Source: Chloroflexota bacterium (GTDB lineage Bacteria; Chloroflexota; Anaerolineae; Aggregatilineales; Phototrophicaceae). Taken from it: a stretch of DNA of 37,127 nt. Each line of letters opens with the position of its first letter. Position 1 is the stretch's first letter. The notes beneath the pieces were generated by a model. That model searched no databases. It was given only the letters and a program-made list of their open reading frames with translations, and was not told where the DNA came from. The DNA lies in assembly GCA_011523705.1 (NCBI GenBank), contig WTGC01000100.1, positions 1-37,127 of the forward strand, read 5' to 3'. A program made the translations under genes and the position numbers. Shown here piece after piece: positions 23,003 through 31,982 of this stretch.

Positions 23003-23464
23003 ATGCGCGACTGTTTGAGTTGCCAGTTGCTGCGCAAGCGCGACCGGGGCGAGGCGCCAACCTGGGATAGCATCTATCGCAGCGATTACTGGGATGTAGC
23101 GCATGCCTACAACACGTCTTATCTCGGCTGGCTGGTGCTGATTGTACGCCGGCATATTGAGGCGCTTGACGAGTTGACCTTCGCGGAAGCGGCTGATCTG
23201 GGAGCGCTGCTTCGCGAAGTCTCGCAGACGCTTAAAATGAATAGCGGCTGCCAGAAGACCTACGTGATGCAATTCGCTGAATCGGTCGATCATCCACACG
23301 TTCATTTTCATATTGTGCCGCGCCTGCCCGATCAAGCGCCGGACGACATCGCTTATAGGGTGATGCGCCACCTTGGTGTACCGTTGAGCGAGCGTTGCAG
23401 CGAAGACGACATGAACGCGCTGGCGCTCGCGATTCGCGGGCAGCTGGAAACGCTGCGGCGGTAA
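23003..23464 (+). CDS. HIT-family (histidine triad) hydrolase
   Basis: HIT proteins hydrolyse or transfer nucleotide-monophosphate groups. The histidine triad HPHVHFHIVPR is present, matching H-x-H-x-H-x-x, with the middle histidine as nucleophile in the family. An N-terminal C-x2-C (CLSCQLL) is common in zinc-containing HIT proteins. The 153-residue length is normal. The start ATG at 23003 follows GAGGGAAG. It is divergent from the UPF0200 kinase. The substrate is unassigned. Confidence 0.92.
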   Translation: MRDCLSCQLLRKRDRGEAPTWDSIYRSDYWDVAHAYNTSYLGWLVLIVRRHIEALDELTFAEAADLGALLREVSQTLKMNSGCQKTYVMQFAESVDHPHVHFHIVPRLPDQAPDDIAYRVMRHLGVPLSERCSEDDMNALALAIRGQLETLRR

Positions 23465-23543
23465 CTCGCGATCTGCACAGCAATTCCTAAACCATAATGC
23501 GAAGATTGCATTACGCATGATATTCTCAATGCTATCGGCAAGT

Positions 23544-23570
23544 TGTACGGGCGAGCCGGTGGCTCGCCCA
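23544..23570. repeat. REP-like palindrome
   Basis: TTGTACGGGCGAGCC-GGT-GGCTCGCC, the CACC/GGTG-loop variant of the family, also seen at 27617 and 7174. It lies between the HIT and lipase-like genes. Confidence 0.8.
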
Positions 23571-23645
23571 GTCGCGCGGTATGGTTTTCCAACCGTTGTT
23601 GCGTGACAAAACTGGACTTATTCCATCCTATGACAGGCGGCGACG

Positions 23646-24485
23646 GTGATCGAAGGGGAACACAGGTTTGAAAACGCCGAAGGCATAAGCCTTTTCTATC
23701 GCGAGTGGCTGCCAGAGACGGAAAGAACGCGCGGCGTCGTCCTTATATTGCATGGCATCAACGAGCACAGCGGACGCTACCGCCATGTCGCCGAGGCGCT
23801 GACGGGCGCCGGCTTGGCTTGCTACGCCATTGACCACCGCGGGCATGGCTTGAGCGGCGGGCGCCGCGGCTACATCCCCGATCTGCAGTTCGCCGTCGCT
23901 GACTTCGAGCAGCTTTACCGCCGCGTACAATCCGAGCATCCGCAACAGCCGCTAATGATATTCGCGCACAGCATGGGTTCGCTGATCGGGCTGGCTTTCG
24001 TCTTGCGCCAGCCGAAGGGCTTGCGTGGCATTGCCTTGAGCGGGATCGCCATCCATGGCGAGCGAAGCGTGCCGGCGCCGCTGGTATCGCTGCTGATGCT
24101 GGCGGCGCGCGTCATTCCCCGTGTTCGCCTTTCCCCACGCGGACCGGCCGATGTGCTGACGCGCGACCAGGGCAAGCTTCGCGAATGGGATGAAGACGCC
24201 CTGGTGGAAAAGCGCATGTGGCGCATCGGGACGTCGGCGGCGATGCTGCGAATGGCGCGCCAGATCTGCGCCTCGGTTCAGGACATCAAGACGCCCCTGC
24301 TGGCGCTGCACGGCGGCGCCGACCGCCTGACCCCGGCTTCCGGCGCGCGTTTCCTTGCGGAGCATGCAGCCAGCGCCGACGCCACCCTGAAGATTTACCC
24401 CGAGCTGAACCACGAAATCGTCAACGAAATCGAGCGCGCGGAGGTCATCAGCGAATTGCGAGATTGGCTGCTCAAGCGCGTTTGA
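23646..24485 (+). CDS. alpha/beta hydrolase, monoacylglycerol-lipase/lysophospholipase-like
   Basis: The 279-residue protein follows the monoglyceride lipase pattern: the oxyanion region LILHGINEHSGRYRHVAEAL, DHRGHGLSGGRRGYI, the nucleophile elbow FAHSMGSLIG (AHSMG in place of the more common GHSMG), the catalytic Asp in LLALHGGADRLTP and His in YPELNHEIVNE. All three triad residues are present. The likely substrate is monoacylglycerol or lysophospholipid, by family. The start is GTG at 23646 with a weak GACAGGCGG site upstream; no better start is available before the conserved domain. Single gene. Confidence 0.88.
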   Translation: MIEGEHRFENAEGISLFYREWLPETERTRGVVLILHGINEHSGRYRHVAEALTGAGLACYAIDHRGHGLSGGRRGYIPDLQFAVADFEQLYRRVQSEHPQQPLMIFAHSMGSLIGLAFVLRQPKGLRGIALSGIAIHGERSVPAPLVSLLMLAARVIPRVRLSPRGPADVLTRDQGKLREWDEDALVEKRMWRIGTSAAMLRMARQICASVQDIKTPLLALHGGADRLTPASGARFLAEHAASADATLKIYPELNHEIVNEIERAEVISELRDWLLKRV

Positions 24486-24521
24486 GGAGCGAGCCCGCTA
24501 GCATTTGGAACACGGTAAGGC

Positions 24522-24548
24522 GGGCGCCTCGGCGAGTCGCCCGTACAA
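24522..24548. repeat. REP-like palindrome (decayed copy)
   Basis: GGGCGCCTCGGCGAGTCGCC then CGTACA; the arms pair only in part, so this looks like an old copy. Confidence 0.6.
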
Positions 24549-24597
24549 CAGTCTAGTAGACTAGAATATCCCATCCTCAATCGAGTCGAATCATGAA

Positions 24598-24623
24598 GGG
24601 GCGACTCAGTGAGCCGCCCGTGT
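24598..24623. repeat. REP-like palindrome
   Basis: GGGGCGACTCAGTGAGCCGC then CCGTG, an imperfect hairpin related to the copy at 33042. Confidence 0.7.
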
Positions 24624-24759
24624 CCAGATCGTTATGAATCTGACGAGCGAGACGAGGGTCGCGTGGACACTGTCCGTCTCTCGACCCTACAGATCTCTAT
24701 TTTGCCGGTTCGCGAAATTGTATGTGCCCTAACCAAGAGGCAGCGGCCGGCGCTTCAAT

Positions 24760-24788
24760 TTGCGCGGAGGGGCGCGCTCTGTTATCTT
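24760..24788 (+). promoter_or_regulatory. candidate promoter of the liv operon
   Basis: TTGCGC (24760-24765), a 17-base spacer and TATCTT (24783-24788) lie about 40 bases upstream of livG. The boxes are moderate matches to sigma-70. Confidence 0.5.
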
Positions 24789-24828
24789 TTGCATTAATCT
24801 GTTGCGTTGCTGACTCCGAAGGCCATCC

Positions 24829-25599
24829 ATGCCAGTCAAGCTGCATGTCGACAAAATCACCCTGAGCTTCGGCGGCATCAAGGCGCTGCAGAATGTTGAA
24901 TTCGAGATCAATTCTGGCGAGATATTCGCTGTGATCGGACCGAACGGCGCCGGCAAGACCAGCCTGATCAACAGCATCAACGGCTTCTACACGCCGCAGC
25001 AGGGGAGAATCTGGTTTGAAGGCGCTGACATCTCGCGCCTGCCGCCGCATGATCGGGCGAAGCTGGGCATCTCCCGCACTTTCCAAAATATCGCGCTCTA
25101 TACCAACGCCACAGTGCTCGACAATTTGATGGCGGCGCGGCATATCCACATGAAGACGAATATGCTGGCGGGCGCCCTCTATTGGGGACCGGCGCAGCGC
25201 GAGGAAATCGCCCATCGGCGGCGCGTCGAAGAGATCATTGACTTTCTGGAGCTGGAGCATATCCGCAAATCGATTGTAGGCACGCTCAGCTATGGCTTGC
25301 GCAAGCGGGTCGAGCTGGGGCGGGCGCTGGCGCTGGAGCCGTCGCTGCTGCTGCTGGATGAGCCGATGGCGGGGATGAATGTCGAAGAGAAAGAGGACAT
25401 GGCGCGCTTCATCCTCGATATTCATGAGCTGCAGGGCACGACCATCATGCTGATTGAGCACGACATTGGCTTGGTCATGGATATCTCCCACCGTATCGCT
25501 GTCATCGATTTCGGCGTCAAAATCGGCGAAGGCGCGCCGGCTGAGATCAGCCAAAACGAAGCGGTCATCAATGCTTACCTGGGCGAAGCGGAGCACTAA
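24829..25599 (+). CDS. livG: branched-chain-amino-acid-type ABC transporter ATPase LivG
   Basis: This is one of two ATPases that power a LivHM-type importer at the inner face of the membrane. The 256-residue product has Walker A GPNGAGKTSLIN, the Q-loop region GISRTFQNIALY, the signature TLSYGLRKRVELGRAL, Walker B LLLLDEPMAGMN and the switch histidine in IEHDIGLVM. The Liv family carries amino acids but also amides, urea and aromatic or aliphatic acids. The stop is one base before the ATG of the acyl-CoA synthetase, so these two genes are tightly coupled. First gene of the operon. Confidence 0.93.
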   Translation: MPVKLHVDKITLSFGGIKALQNVEFEINSGEIFAVIGPNGAGKTSLINSINGFYTPQQGRIWFEGADISRLPPHDRAKLGISRTFQNIALYTNATVLDNLMAARHIHMKTNMLAGALYWGPAQREEIAHRRRVEEIIDFLELEHIRKSIVGTLSYGLRKRVELGRALALEPSLLLLDEPMAGMNVEEKEDMARFILDIHELQGTTIMLIEHDIGLVMDISHRIAVIDFGVKIGEGAPAEISQNEAVINAYLGEAEH

Positions 25600-25600
25600 G

Positions 25601-27589
25601 ATGGCGCTGGCGGAAGCACAGAAAATCCCTTATCGCGAGGCGACGCCGGGCACCGTCTACACTTCGCTGCTGGACAAGAAGATCAAGCCGGTGCGCCCGG
25701 AGGAGAATACGCTGTCAAAAGGTTTTCTGCGGCGCGTTGCCGAGTCGGGCAATCGGGTTGCGCAGCGCAAGAAACGTTTCGGAATCTGGCAGGAATACAG
25801 CTGGAACGAGGTCTACGATCAGGTTGTCGACCTTGCGATGGGGCTGCTCCAACTGGGGCTGGTCGCGGGCGACACGCTGGCGATCATCGGCGAGAACGAC
25901 CCGGAGATGTACTGGGCGCAGATCGCAGCGCATGCCCTGCGCTGCAAGACCTGCTGCGTCTTCAGCGACGCCAGCACCCAAGACATTCAGTATGTGATTC
26001 ACTCCACCGACGCGACCGTCGTCTGCGCCCATGACCAGGAGCAGGTGGATAAAATGCTGGAGCTCAAGGCGAGCCTGCCGCAGATTCTCAAGGTTATCTA
26101 TTGGGAAGAGCGCGGCATGTGGAGCTATGACGACGAATGGCTGGCCAGCTTCAGCGCTGTGCAAGCGAGCGGACGCGAGCTTCGTCAAGAGCAACCGCGC
26201 AAATTCGACGAACTGGCGCTGGCGACCGACCCCGAAGACACCATCATCTTGAGCATGACATCGGGCACGACCAGCCTGCCCAAATTCGCCGAGGTCACCC
26301 ACCACCAACTGGTTTACGGTCATGCGCTGAACGACGAATATGTCGACTCGCGGGCGGAAGACAACTGGCTGTCTTTCAGCCCGATGGCTTGGCTGGCGGA
26401 GCAGGGCTTCGGCTACACGACTCATCTGCTCAACGGCGTGCAGGTGAACTTCCCCGAGGGACCGGAAACGGTGCCGACTGATATGCGCGAGATTGCGCCG
26501 GCCGGCTTGCTCTTCCCCAGCCGTGTTTGGGAGAATCTGGCGCGCGTGGTGCAATTCCGCATCAACGACAGCAGCCCGCTCAATCGCTTGATGTACCGGC
26601 TCTTCATGCCGATCGCCTATCGCGCGATTGATTTGGAAGACGAGCATCAGGCGATTCCTCCGCCGCTGCGCCTCTTGCGCTGGCTGGGCGAATACGCCAT
26701 CTTTGAACCGCTGCGCGACAAGCTGGGGCTGACGCGGGCGCGCAATGTGCTGACGGCCGGCGCGATGTTGAGCTCGGATATTATCCGCTTCTTCCGCGCC
26801 ATCGGCATCGAGCTGCGGCAATTCTACGGCTCAACCGAGACCTTCGGCACGGTGCATCTGCGCGGCGATGTGCGCTTTGAGACCGTCGGCGTCATCGTGC
26901 CGGGGGTCGAGATCAAGATCGCGGAGAATCAAGAGATTCTCATCCGTACGCGGGCGCGCTTCAAAGGCTACTACAAGCGGCCCGAAGAGACTGGCGAGGC
27001 GCTCGATGTTGAAGGCTGGTATTACACCGGCGACGCGGGCCACATGGACGAGAAGACGGGCCACTTGATCTATCTCGAGCGCGTCAAGGACTTGATTGAA
27101 CTATCGACGGGCGAAAAGTTCAGCCCGCAGTACATTGAAGGTCGCAGCAAATTCAGCCCCTATGTGCAGGACATGATGACCATCGGCGGCGCCGATATGG
27201 ATTTTGTCTCGGCGATTATCGTGATCGATTTTCAGAATGTCTCGCGCTGGGCGGAAAAGCGGGGCATCGCCTTCACGACCTATGTCGATCTGTCGCAGCG
27301 GGAGGAGGTGTACGACATCGTCCGCGGCGAGCTGCGCGCGATCAACGAGTCGCTGCCGGCTTATTCGCAGGTCAGGCGATTCGTGATCCTGCATAAGGAA
27401 TTCGACGCCGATGAAGCCGAGTTGACGCGTACGCGCAAGCTGCGGCGCGGCGCTTTGCAAGAGAAGTATCACGAGCTGCTGGAGGCGATTTATGGCGGGC
27501 GGCGGCAGGTGCATGTCAGCGCCGAGGTACGGTATCGCGATGGCCGCACTGGCGTGGTGGAGACGGAGCTGCGCGTGGCGGATGTTTGA
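25601..27589 (+). CDS. long-chain acyl-CoA synthetase-like AMP-forming ligase
   Basis: The 662-residue ANL-superfamily enzyme activates a carboxylic acid to an acyl-AMP and then a CoA thioester. Motifs in order: the phosphate loop ILSMTSGTTSLPKFAEVTH (the usual G-x-PKG is S-L-PKF), FYGSTETFGTVHLRG, the hinge segment YYTGDAGHMDEKTGHLIYLERVKDLIELSTGEKFSP, and a C-terminal domain near RRFVILHKEFD. The ATG at 25601 is one base after livG; the open frame runs back to 25454 inside livG but is not used. Its place between transporter genes suggests activation of the imported substrate. Then five palindromic repeats follow before livH. Confidence 0.9.
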   Translation: MALAEAQKIPYREATPGTVYTSLLDKKIKPVRPEENTLSKGFLRRVAESGNRVAQRKKRFGIWQEYSWNEVYDQVVDLAMGLLQLGLVAGDTLAIIGENDPEMYWAQIAAHALRCKTCCVFSDASTQDIQYVIHSTDATVVCAHDQEQVDKMLELKASLPQILKVIYWEERGMWSYDDEWLASFSAVQASGRELRQEQPRKFDELALATDPEDTIILSMTSGTTSLPKFAEVTHHQLVYGHALNDEYVDSRAEDNWLSFSPMAWLAEQGFGYTTHLLNGVQVNFPEGPETVPTDMREIAPAGLLFPSRVWENLARVVQFRINDSSPLNRLMYRLFMPIAYRAIDLEDEHQAIPPPLRLLRWLGEYAIFEPLRDKLGLTRARNVLTAGAMLSSDIIRFFRAIGIELRQFYGSTETFGTVHLRGDVRFETVGVIVPGVEIKIAENQEILIRTRARFKGYYKRPEETGEALDVEGWYYTGDAGHMDEKTGHLIYLERVKDLIELSTGEKFSPQYIEGRSKFSPYVQDMMTIGGADMDFVSAIIVIDFQNVSRWAEKRGIAFTTYVDLSQREEVYDIVRGELRAINESLPAYSQVRRFVILHKEFDADEAELTRTRKLRRGALQEKYHELLEAIYGGRRQVHVSAEVRYRDGRTGVVETELRVADV

Positions 27590-27616
27590 ATCTGCCAACC
27601 CCATCCCAGATTGGCT

Positions 27617-27813
27617 TGTAGGGGCGAGCCACCGGCTCGCCCGTACGCGCGGCGAGAACGGATTGTAGGGGCGAGGCGGCGACTCGCCCACCATTGGCGG
27701 ACAATGTAGGGACGACATACCATGTCGCCCACCAATGGCGAACAACGTAGGGGCGACATACCATGTCGCCCGCGAAATAGCAGAATGTTGTAGGGGCGAC
27801 ATACTATGTCGCC
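27617..27813. repeat. tandem cluster of five REP-like palindromes
   Basis: Five hairpins lie in a row: TGTAGGGGCGAGCCACCGGC (27617-27646), GTAGGGGCGAGGCGGCGACT (27664-27690), then three copies with the GACATAC-CATGTCG stem (27705-27731, 27747-27771, 27789-27813). The last ends 15 bases before the livH start codon. The spacers CACCATTGGCGGACAA and CACCAATGGCGAACAA are themselves related, so the later copies probably arose by local duplication. Confidence 0.92.
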
Positions 27814-27828
27814 GCAAGGACATCATTC

Positions 27829-29013
27829 ATGACCGAATTCATCAATCGCAACAGACAAGGGTTAACCTGGCTGCTATACGCGATCGCAGCAATCGCGATC
27901 CTGCTATTCGTCGGCGATCAACTGGCGGGCAAGAAAGCGGCGCGCATCGTGCAGACCTTGATCTCCGGCGTGCTCGTTGGCGGCGTGTATGGCTTGGTGG
28001 CGCTGGGCATCGTGGTCATCAACAAGGCGTCGGGTGTTTTCAACTTCGCGCATGGCTGGATGATGGTCGTCGGCGGCATGATCTTTTGGAGCTTTTTCAC
28101 CGTCAGCGAAATCTCGATCGCAGGCGCGGCGCTGCTCTCGGCGGCGACGATGCTGATGATCATGACGACAGTCAGCTATCGAAACTTGCTCGAGCGGCGG
28201 AACTTGCTGATCACGGCGGGCGGCACGGTCGCTTTGACCTTGCTGATGACGGTCGGCGGCATCGAATGGCAATGGCTGCGCGCGCTTGCCGGTACCTTCG
28301 CCGGCGCCATTTTGACCGGGCTGGCGGTGGAGCGCTTCACGATTCGGCCTCTCATCGGTCAGCCGCTATTCACCGCCGTGCTGATGACGCTGGCCGTGGC
28401 GGAGGTGCTGCACGGCGTCACGCAGATCGCCTGGGGCACGGTCGAGCTGAATCTGCCCGTCTTCGTCGATCCGCAGACGAACAGCCGCTTCAAGCCGATT
28501 CGGCTGGACGGTCTCCGAGAGGCGCTTGACGGCCTCGCCATCATCCGCGTGGAGTTAGTCATCGCCTTCGTCTTGGCGCTGCTCGCTTTCATCGGCTTCA
28601 TCCTATTCTTCCGCTATACGAGCGTGGGTTTGGCGATGCGGGCGACATCGGAAGATCAGCAGTTGGCGCAATCGGTAGGCTTGCGCGTGCGCGTGATCCT
28701 GGCGATCACCTGGGCGGTTGCGGCTTTTCTGGCGTCCATCGCCGGCGTCTTGCAGGGCGGCGCGGTCGGCTTGTCGCTGAATATCAGCTTCGTGGCGCTG
28801 CGCGTCTTCCCGGCGGTTTTGCTGGGCGGGCTGGAATCGGTCACTGGCGCGCTGGTCGGCGGCATCATCATCGGCATCGTCGAGCAATTCGGCACCTTGA
28901 TCAATTCCTCGGAACAGGTGGGCACCAATTTGGCGCCTTATGTGGTCTTGATGCTGGTGCTGGTCATCCGGCCCGATGGCTTGTTCGGCGAGAAGCGAAT
29001 TGAACGGATCTAG
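27829..29013 (+). CDS. livH: branched-chain-amino-acid-type ABC permease LivH
   Basis: This is one of two membrane channel subunits of the importer. The 394-residue product has an N-terminal helix (about 11-30), then the family opening LISGVLVGGVYGLVALGIVVI and the segment VFNFAHGWMMVVGGM. Near the C-terminus is the ATPase-contact (EAA-like) loop GLAMRATSEDQQLAQSVGLR, then LPAVLLGGLESVTGALVGG-like glycine-rich helices. It is longer than the usual 290-340 residues owing to extra N-terminal and mid-protein helices (around 90-150). The start ATG follows AAGGA, placed directly after the last hairpin of the repeat cluster. Confidence 0.92.
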   Translation: MTEFINRNRQGLTWLLYAIAAIAILLFVGDQLAGKKAARIVQTLISGVLVGGVYGLVALGIVVINKASGVFNFAHGWMMVVGGMIFWSFFTVSEISIAGAALLSAATMLMIMTTVSYRNLLERRNLLITAGGTVALTLLMTVGGIEWQWLRALAGTFAGAILTGLAVERFTIRPLIGQPLFTAVLMTLAVAEVLHGVTQIAWGTVELNLPVFVDPQTNSRFKPIRLDGLREALDGLAIIRVELVIAFVLALLAFIGFILFFRYTSVGLAMRATSEDQQLAQSVGLRVRVILAITWAVAAFLASIAGVLQGGAVGLSLNISFVALRVFPAVLLGGLESVTGALVGGIIIGIVEQFGTLINSSEQVGTNLAPYVVLMLVLVIRPDGLFGEKRIERI

Positions 29014-29030
29014 CGGGAAACAGAACGGTC

Positions 29031-30452
29031 ATGGCGAATATTAATCCGGCGGGCGTTTTCGATACGACATACGAAGAGGATATGTCGATCGACCGCACGC
29101 GGCGACACAAGCTATGGAAGAATCTCGCTTTTCTGGCGCTGCTGCTGGTGCCGCTGTTGTCCGTTTCCGGCCCGCTGGGGCTGAAGCTAATCAGCGATCA
29201 GTACATCGGCTTGGTCGCGCGCGTGTCGATCTTCGTCATCGCCGTGCAGGGCTTGAACCTCCTCGTCGGTTATACCGGGCAGATGTCGCTGGGCCATGCC
29301 GCTTTCATGGGCGTAGGCGCTTACGCTTCGGCGATTTTTGCGCGCGAGCTCGGTTTCACCTTTTGGACGGCGCTGCCGCTGAGCGCTTTGCTGACCGGCG
29401 TGATCGGGCTCGCTTTTGGCTTGCCGTCGCTGCGGGTCAAGGGATTTTATCTGGCGATGGCGACGCTGGCGGCGCAGTTCATCATCCCTTGGGTGCTGCG
29501 TTATCCGCTGGAGGATTTGACCGGCGGCACGCGACCCTTGAGCGTCCCGGCGCCGATAATTGGCCCCTTCCTGTCGTATGCTGACGATAAGATTAGTGAT
29601 GGCGAGCCCCTGGCTTTCCAGGCGGGCGACCCCTATTTCGTCGATGTGATCTCGGTGCGGCTGGCGGCTGTCAGCGGCGCCTACCCCGTCATTGAACTGG
29701 TCAGCCCTAGCGGCGATGTCTTGCCTCGCGGCGATATCAACATGACCGTGTACGAAGACGAGGCCGGCAATCTGACCGGGCTGTCTTATATCGCGAGCAA
29801 GGCAGGCGAATACCGCGTCGCCATCGTCGCCGCTGAAGCGACATCAAGTTTCGAGGCGCGGGTCAGCCGGGGCAAAGCGCTGAGCTTCGCCACGGACATC
29901 GCGATGTACTACATCATTGTGCCGCTGTCTGTCCTGTTGATGTTTTTGGCGCGCAATATCATCCGAACGCGGACCGGGCGCGCTTTCATCTCCGTGCGCG
30001 ACAACGACTTGGCGGCGGAATTGCTGGGCATCAACGTCTTTACTTACAAGCTGCGCGCCTTCTTTCTGAGCGCGGTCTATGCCGGGATCGCCGGCTGCCT
30101 GCTGGCTTTCGAGCGCAACAGCCTGTCGCTGGATATGTTTCAGCTGGATGTGTCGATTGAGATGCTGGCGATGCTGATCATCGGCGGCGCGGGCTACCCG
30201 CTGGGCGCGCTTTTCGGCGTGGCGTTCATCCGCCTGCTGCAAGAAGCGGCCATCCCCGCATTGCGCCCTTGGCTGGCGGATTGGCTGCCGCAAATCTTCC
30301 CCTTCATTGATCCGGTCAATATCACCAGTGCGATTAATCCGATACTCTTCGGCGGCGCCTTGATCATATTTCTGGTATTGGAGCCACGCGGCATCGCCCA
30401 TCGCTGGGAGGTCTTCAAGGTCGCCTGGAAGATCAGACCCTACTCCTATTAG
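29031..30452 (+). CDS. livM: branched-chain-amino-acid-type ABC permease LivM with inserted extracytoplasmic domain
   Basis: This is the second channel subunit. Family parts are clear: NLLVGYTGQMSLGHAAFMGVGAYAS, LPSLRVKGFYLAMATLAAQFI, RTRTGRAFISVRDNDLAAELLGINVFTYKLRAF (the ATPase contact loop) and IIGGAGYPLGALFG. At 473 residues it is far longer than the usual 320-360. The excess is mainly residues about 183-280, a non-membrane, beta-rich segment (YFVDVISVRLAAVSGAYPVIELVSPSG; ASKAGEYRVAIVAAEATSSF) that resembles bacterial pre-peptidase-type sandwiches. It falls in the loop expected to face outward. The frame is open throughout, so the insert is translated. It starts 17 bases after livH. Confidence 0.9.
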   Translation: MANINPAGVFDTTYEEDMSIDRTRRHKLWKNLAFLALLLVPLLSVSGPLGLKLISDQYIGLVARVSIFVIAVQGLNLLVGYTGQMSLGHAAFMGVGAYASAIFARELGFTFWTALPLSALLTGVIGLAFGLPSLRVKGFYLAMATLAAQFIIPWVLRYPLEDLTGGTRPLSVPAPIIGPFLSYADDKISDGEPLAFQAGDPYFVDVISVRLAAVSGAYPVIELVSPSGDVLPRGDINMTVYEDEAGNLTGLSYIASKAGEYRVAIVAAEATSSFEARVSRGKALSFATDIAMYYIIVPLSVLLMFLARNIIRTRTGRAFISVRDNDLAAELLGINVFTYKLRAFFLSAVYAGIAGCLLAFERNSLSLDMFQLDVSIEMLAMLIIGGAGYPLGALFGVAFIRLLQEAAIPALRPWLADWLPQIFPFIDPVNITSAINPILFGGALIIFLVLEPRGIAHRWEVFKVAWKIRPYSY

Positions 30453-30549
30453 TTGCCTCAACTTGGCAATTGGCATAAGCTAAAGTTGAATCATGAATCA
30501 AAGACGCACCAAGCGATCGAATGTTACGAGAACAAGGAGAAGATTAGCC

Positions 30550-31926
30550 ATGAAGAAGTTATGTATTTTGCTTGCGCTTTTGCTGCCTATCGTCAGCGCT
30601 CTACCGAGCCTGGCGCAGGACATGGTGGACTACCCATCGGAAATGTCCGCCTGCGAAGTCGATCTGACTGGCGAGACGATCAATATCTTTCACTTCGGCG
30701 ATCTAAGCGGACCCAACGCCTTCATCACGCAACCGCTGGTGGCCGCGGTGACGGATGCCATGAGCTACTGGAACAGCCATGGCGGCGTCTGTGGCGCGGA
30801 ACTGAACCAGATATACGAAGATACCGGCGGCAACCTCGAAGCGACTCAGAGTGTTTATGATCGCTTCACCAACGAATATGCCGACGAGCTCGATTTGCTG
30901 CTGCTATACAGTTCCAATGATGGCGAATTGCTGCGCGAGCAATTGGCGGAAGACGAAATCGTGTCCTTCATTTCCGCCGGTTCCATCGAGAGCCTCTACG
31001 GCGAAGATGGGCAGACCCCCGGTTGGCTCTACGCTGGCAATCCGCTATATATCAATCAATTCGGCTTCTTCTGCCAATTTGTCGCCGCCAGCCCGGAGAT
31101 CTTCCCCGACCCGGTGATCGGTTTCGTCACCTGGCCCGGCGCCTTTGGCTTGGCGGGCACCGAGCAGGAAGCCGATGATTATTGCGCGGGTCTCGGCGTG
31201 GAAGTGCTTGACGAGCCGCAGATTTTCCTACCGACCGATTCCGACATTCTGACGCAAGTGCAAAACGCCATTGATGACGGCGCCAACATCCTCTACACCA
31301 ACACATTAGCGACCGGTCCCGCGTTGATCGCCGGTACACTGGTTGACTTGGGCTTGGAAGAGGACATCAAGCTGGCCGGCGTCAACTGGGTGATGGATAC
31401 CAGCGTGGGCATCCTGGGGCAGCGCGTGTTGAAGCCGAGTGGATTGCCCGCGGTTGATGGCATATTTGGTTCGATGCCCTTCCTTTGGTGGACGGAACTG
31501 AGCAGCCCGGCCGTGCAATTTGTCACCCAGCAGTTCAACGCCAACAGCCGTTCGCCGGCGGAGCAGAATATCGCCTATCTGGTCGCCTGGGGCGTCGTCG
31601 ATTCGATCATCGAGACCACCATCCGCACCGTGAATGCGGTCGGCGGCCTCGATGCGGTCACGGGCGCGGACATTCGCCCCATCGTCGAAAGCATGGATTA
31701 TGAGGTGCTGGGCGGATTGTATCGCTTTCACTATGAAGAAGGCATGCGCGACGGCGTACTGAACCGCATGGCCGTGCTGAAATACGCCAACACGACCATG
31801 TCGGGAGCGGCGACGGGACCCGAAGACGCGCTGCTGATTGACGATGGCGCTGGCGGCAAGCTCTTCGTGCCCATCGTCGTGCCGCTGACGGACTTCATGG
31901 AAGTGCCGCAGCTGCGGGGGCAGTAG
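30550..31926 (+). CDS. livK: periplasmic/extracytoplasmic substrate-binding protein, LivK type
   Basis: This exported type I periplasmic binding protein delivers substrate to LivHM. The 458-residue product has a signal peptide (MKKLCILLALLLPIVSALPSLAQ) with an A-x-A-like cleavage site and no lipobox. The mature part shows INIFHFGDLSGPNAFITQPLVAAV, then YWNSHGGVCGAELNQIYEDTGG and the hinge-strand region ILYTNTLATGPALIAGTLVDLGL. The C-terminal part has GLYRFHYEEGMRDGVLNRMAVLKY. An upstream in-frame ATG at 30493 lacks a site and would bury the signal peptide. The ATG at 30550 follows AAGGAG. The ligand cannot be told; the pairing with two CoA-ligase-like genes suggests a carboxylate. Confidence 0.9.
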   Translation: MKKLCILLALLLPIVSALPSLAQDMVDYPSEMSACEVDLTGETINIFHFGDLSGPNAFITQPLVAAVTDAMSYWNSHGGVCGAELNQIYEDTGGNLEATQSVYDRFTNEYADELDLLLLYSSNDGELLREQLAEDEIVSFISAGSIESLYGEDGQTPGWLYAGNPLYINQFGFFCQFVAASPEIFPDPVIGFVTWPGAFGLAGTEQEADDYCAGLGVEVLDEPQIFLPTDSDILTQVQNAIDDGANILYTNTLATGPALIAGTLVDLGLEEDIKLAGVNWVMDTSVGILGQRVLKPSGLPAVDGIFGSMPFLWWTELSSPAVQFVTQQFNANSRSPAEQNIAYLVAWGVVDSIIETTIRTVNAVGGLDAVTGADIRPIVESMDYEVLGGLYRFHYEEGMRDGVLNRMAVLKYANTTMSGAATGPEDALLIDDGAGGKLFVPIVVPLTDFMEVPQLRGQ

Positions 31927-31945
31927 TCTCCACCATGCGACTCTT

Positions 31946-31972
31946 TGTAGGGGCGAGGCGGTGACTCGCCCG
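31946..31972. repeat. REP-like palindrome before livF
   Basis: TGTAGGGGCGAGGCGGTGAC then TCGCCC, ending about 10 bases before the livF start codon. No Shine-Dalgarno sequence remains between them. Confidence 0.85.
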
Positions 31973-31982
31973 ATGACAGATC

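Larger units (their letters stand above)
24486..24828. other. intergenic region, repeats and a promoter only
   Basis: No gene is recognised in these 343 bases between the lipase-like gene and livG. They contain two REP-like palindromes (24522-24548 and 24598-24623) and the candidate livG promoter. Confidence 0.75.

Noticed and set aside
25715..26821. 368-codon minus-strand frame opposite the acyl-CoA synthetase
   Set aside because: Shadow of a conserved coding frame; no family motif and no ribosome site.
27617..27813. CRISPR array
   Set aside because: The repeated units are palindromes of unequal sequence with short related spacers, and the same palindromes are scattered singly elsewhere; no cas gene is present.
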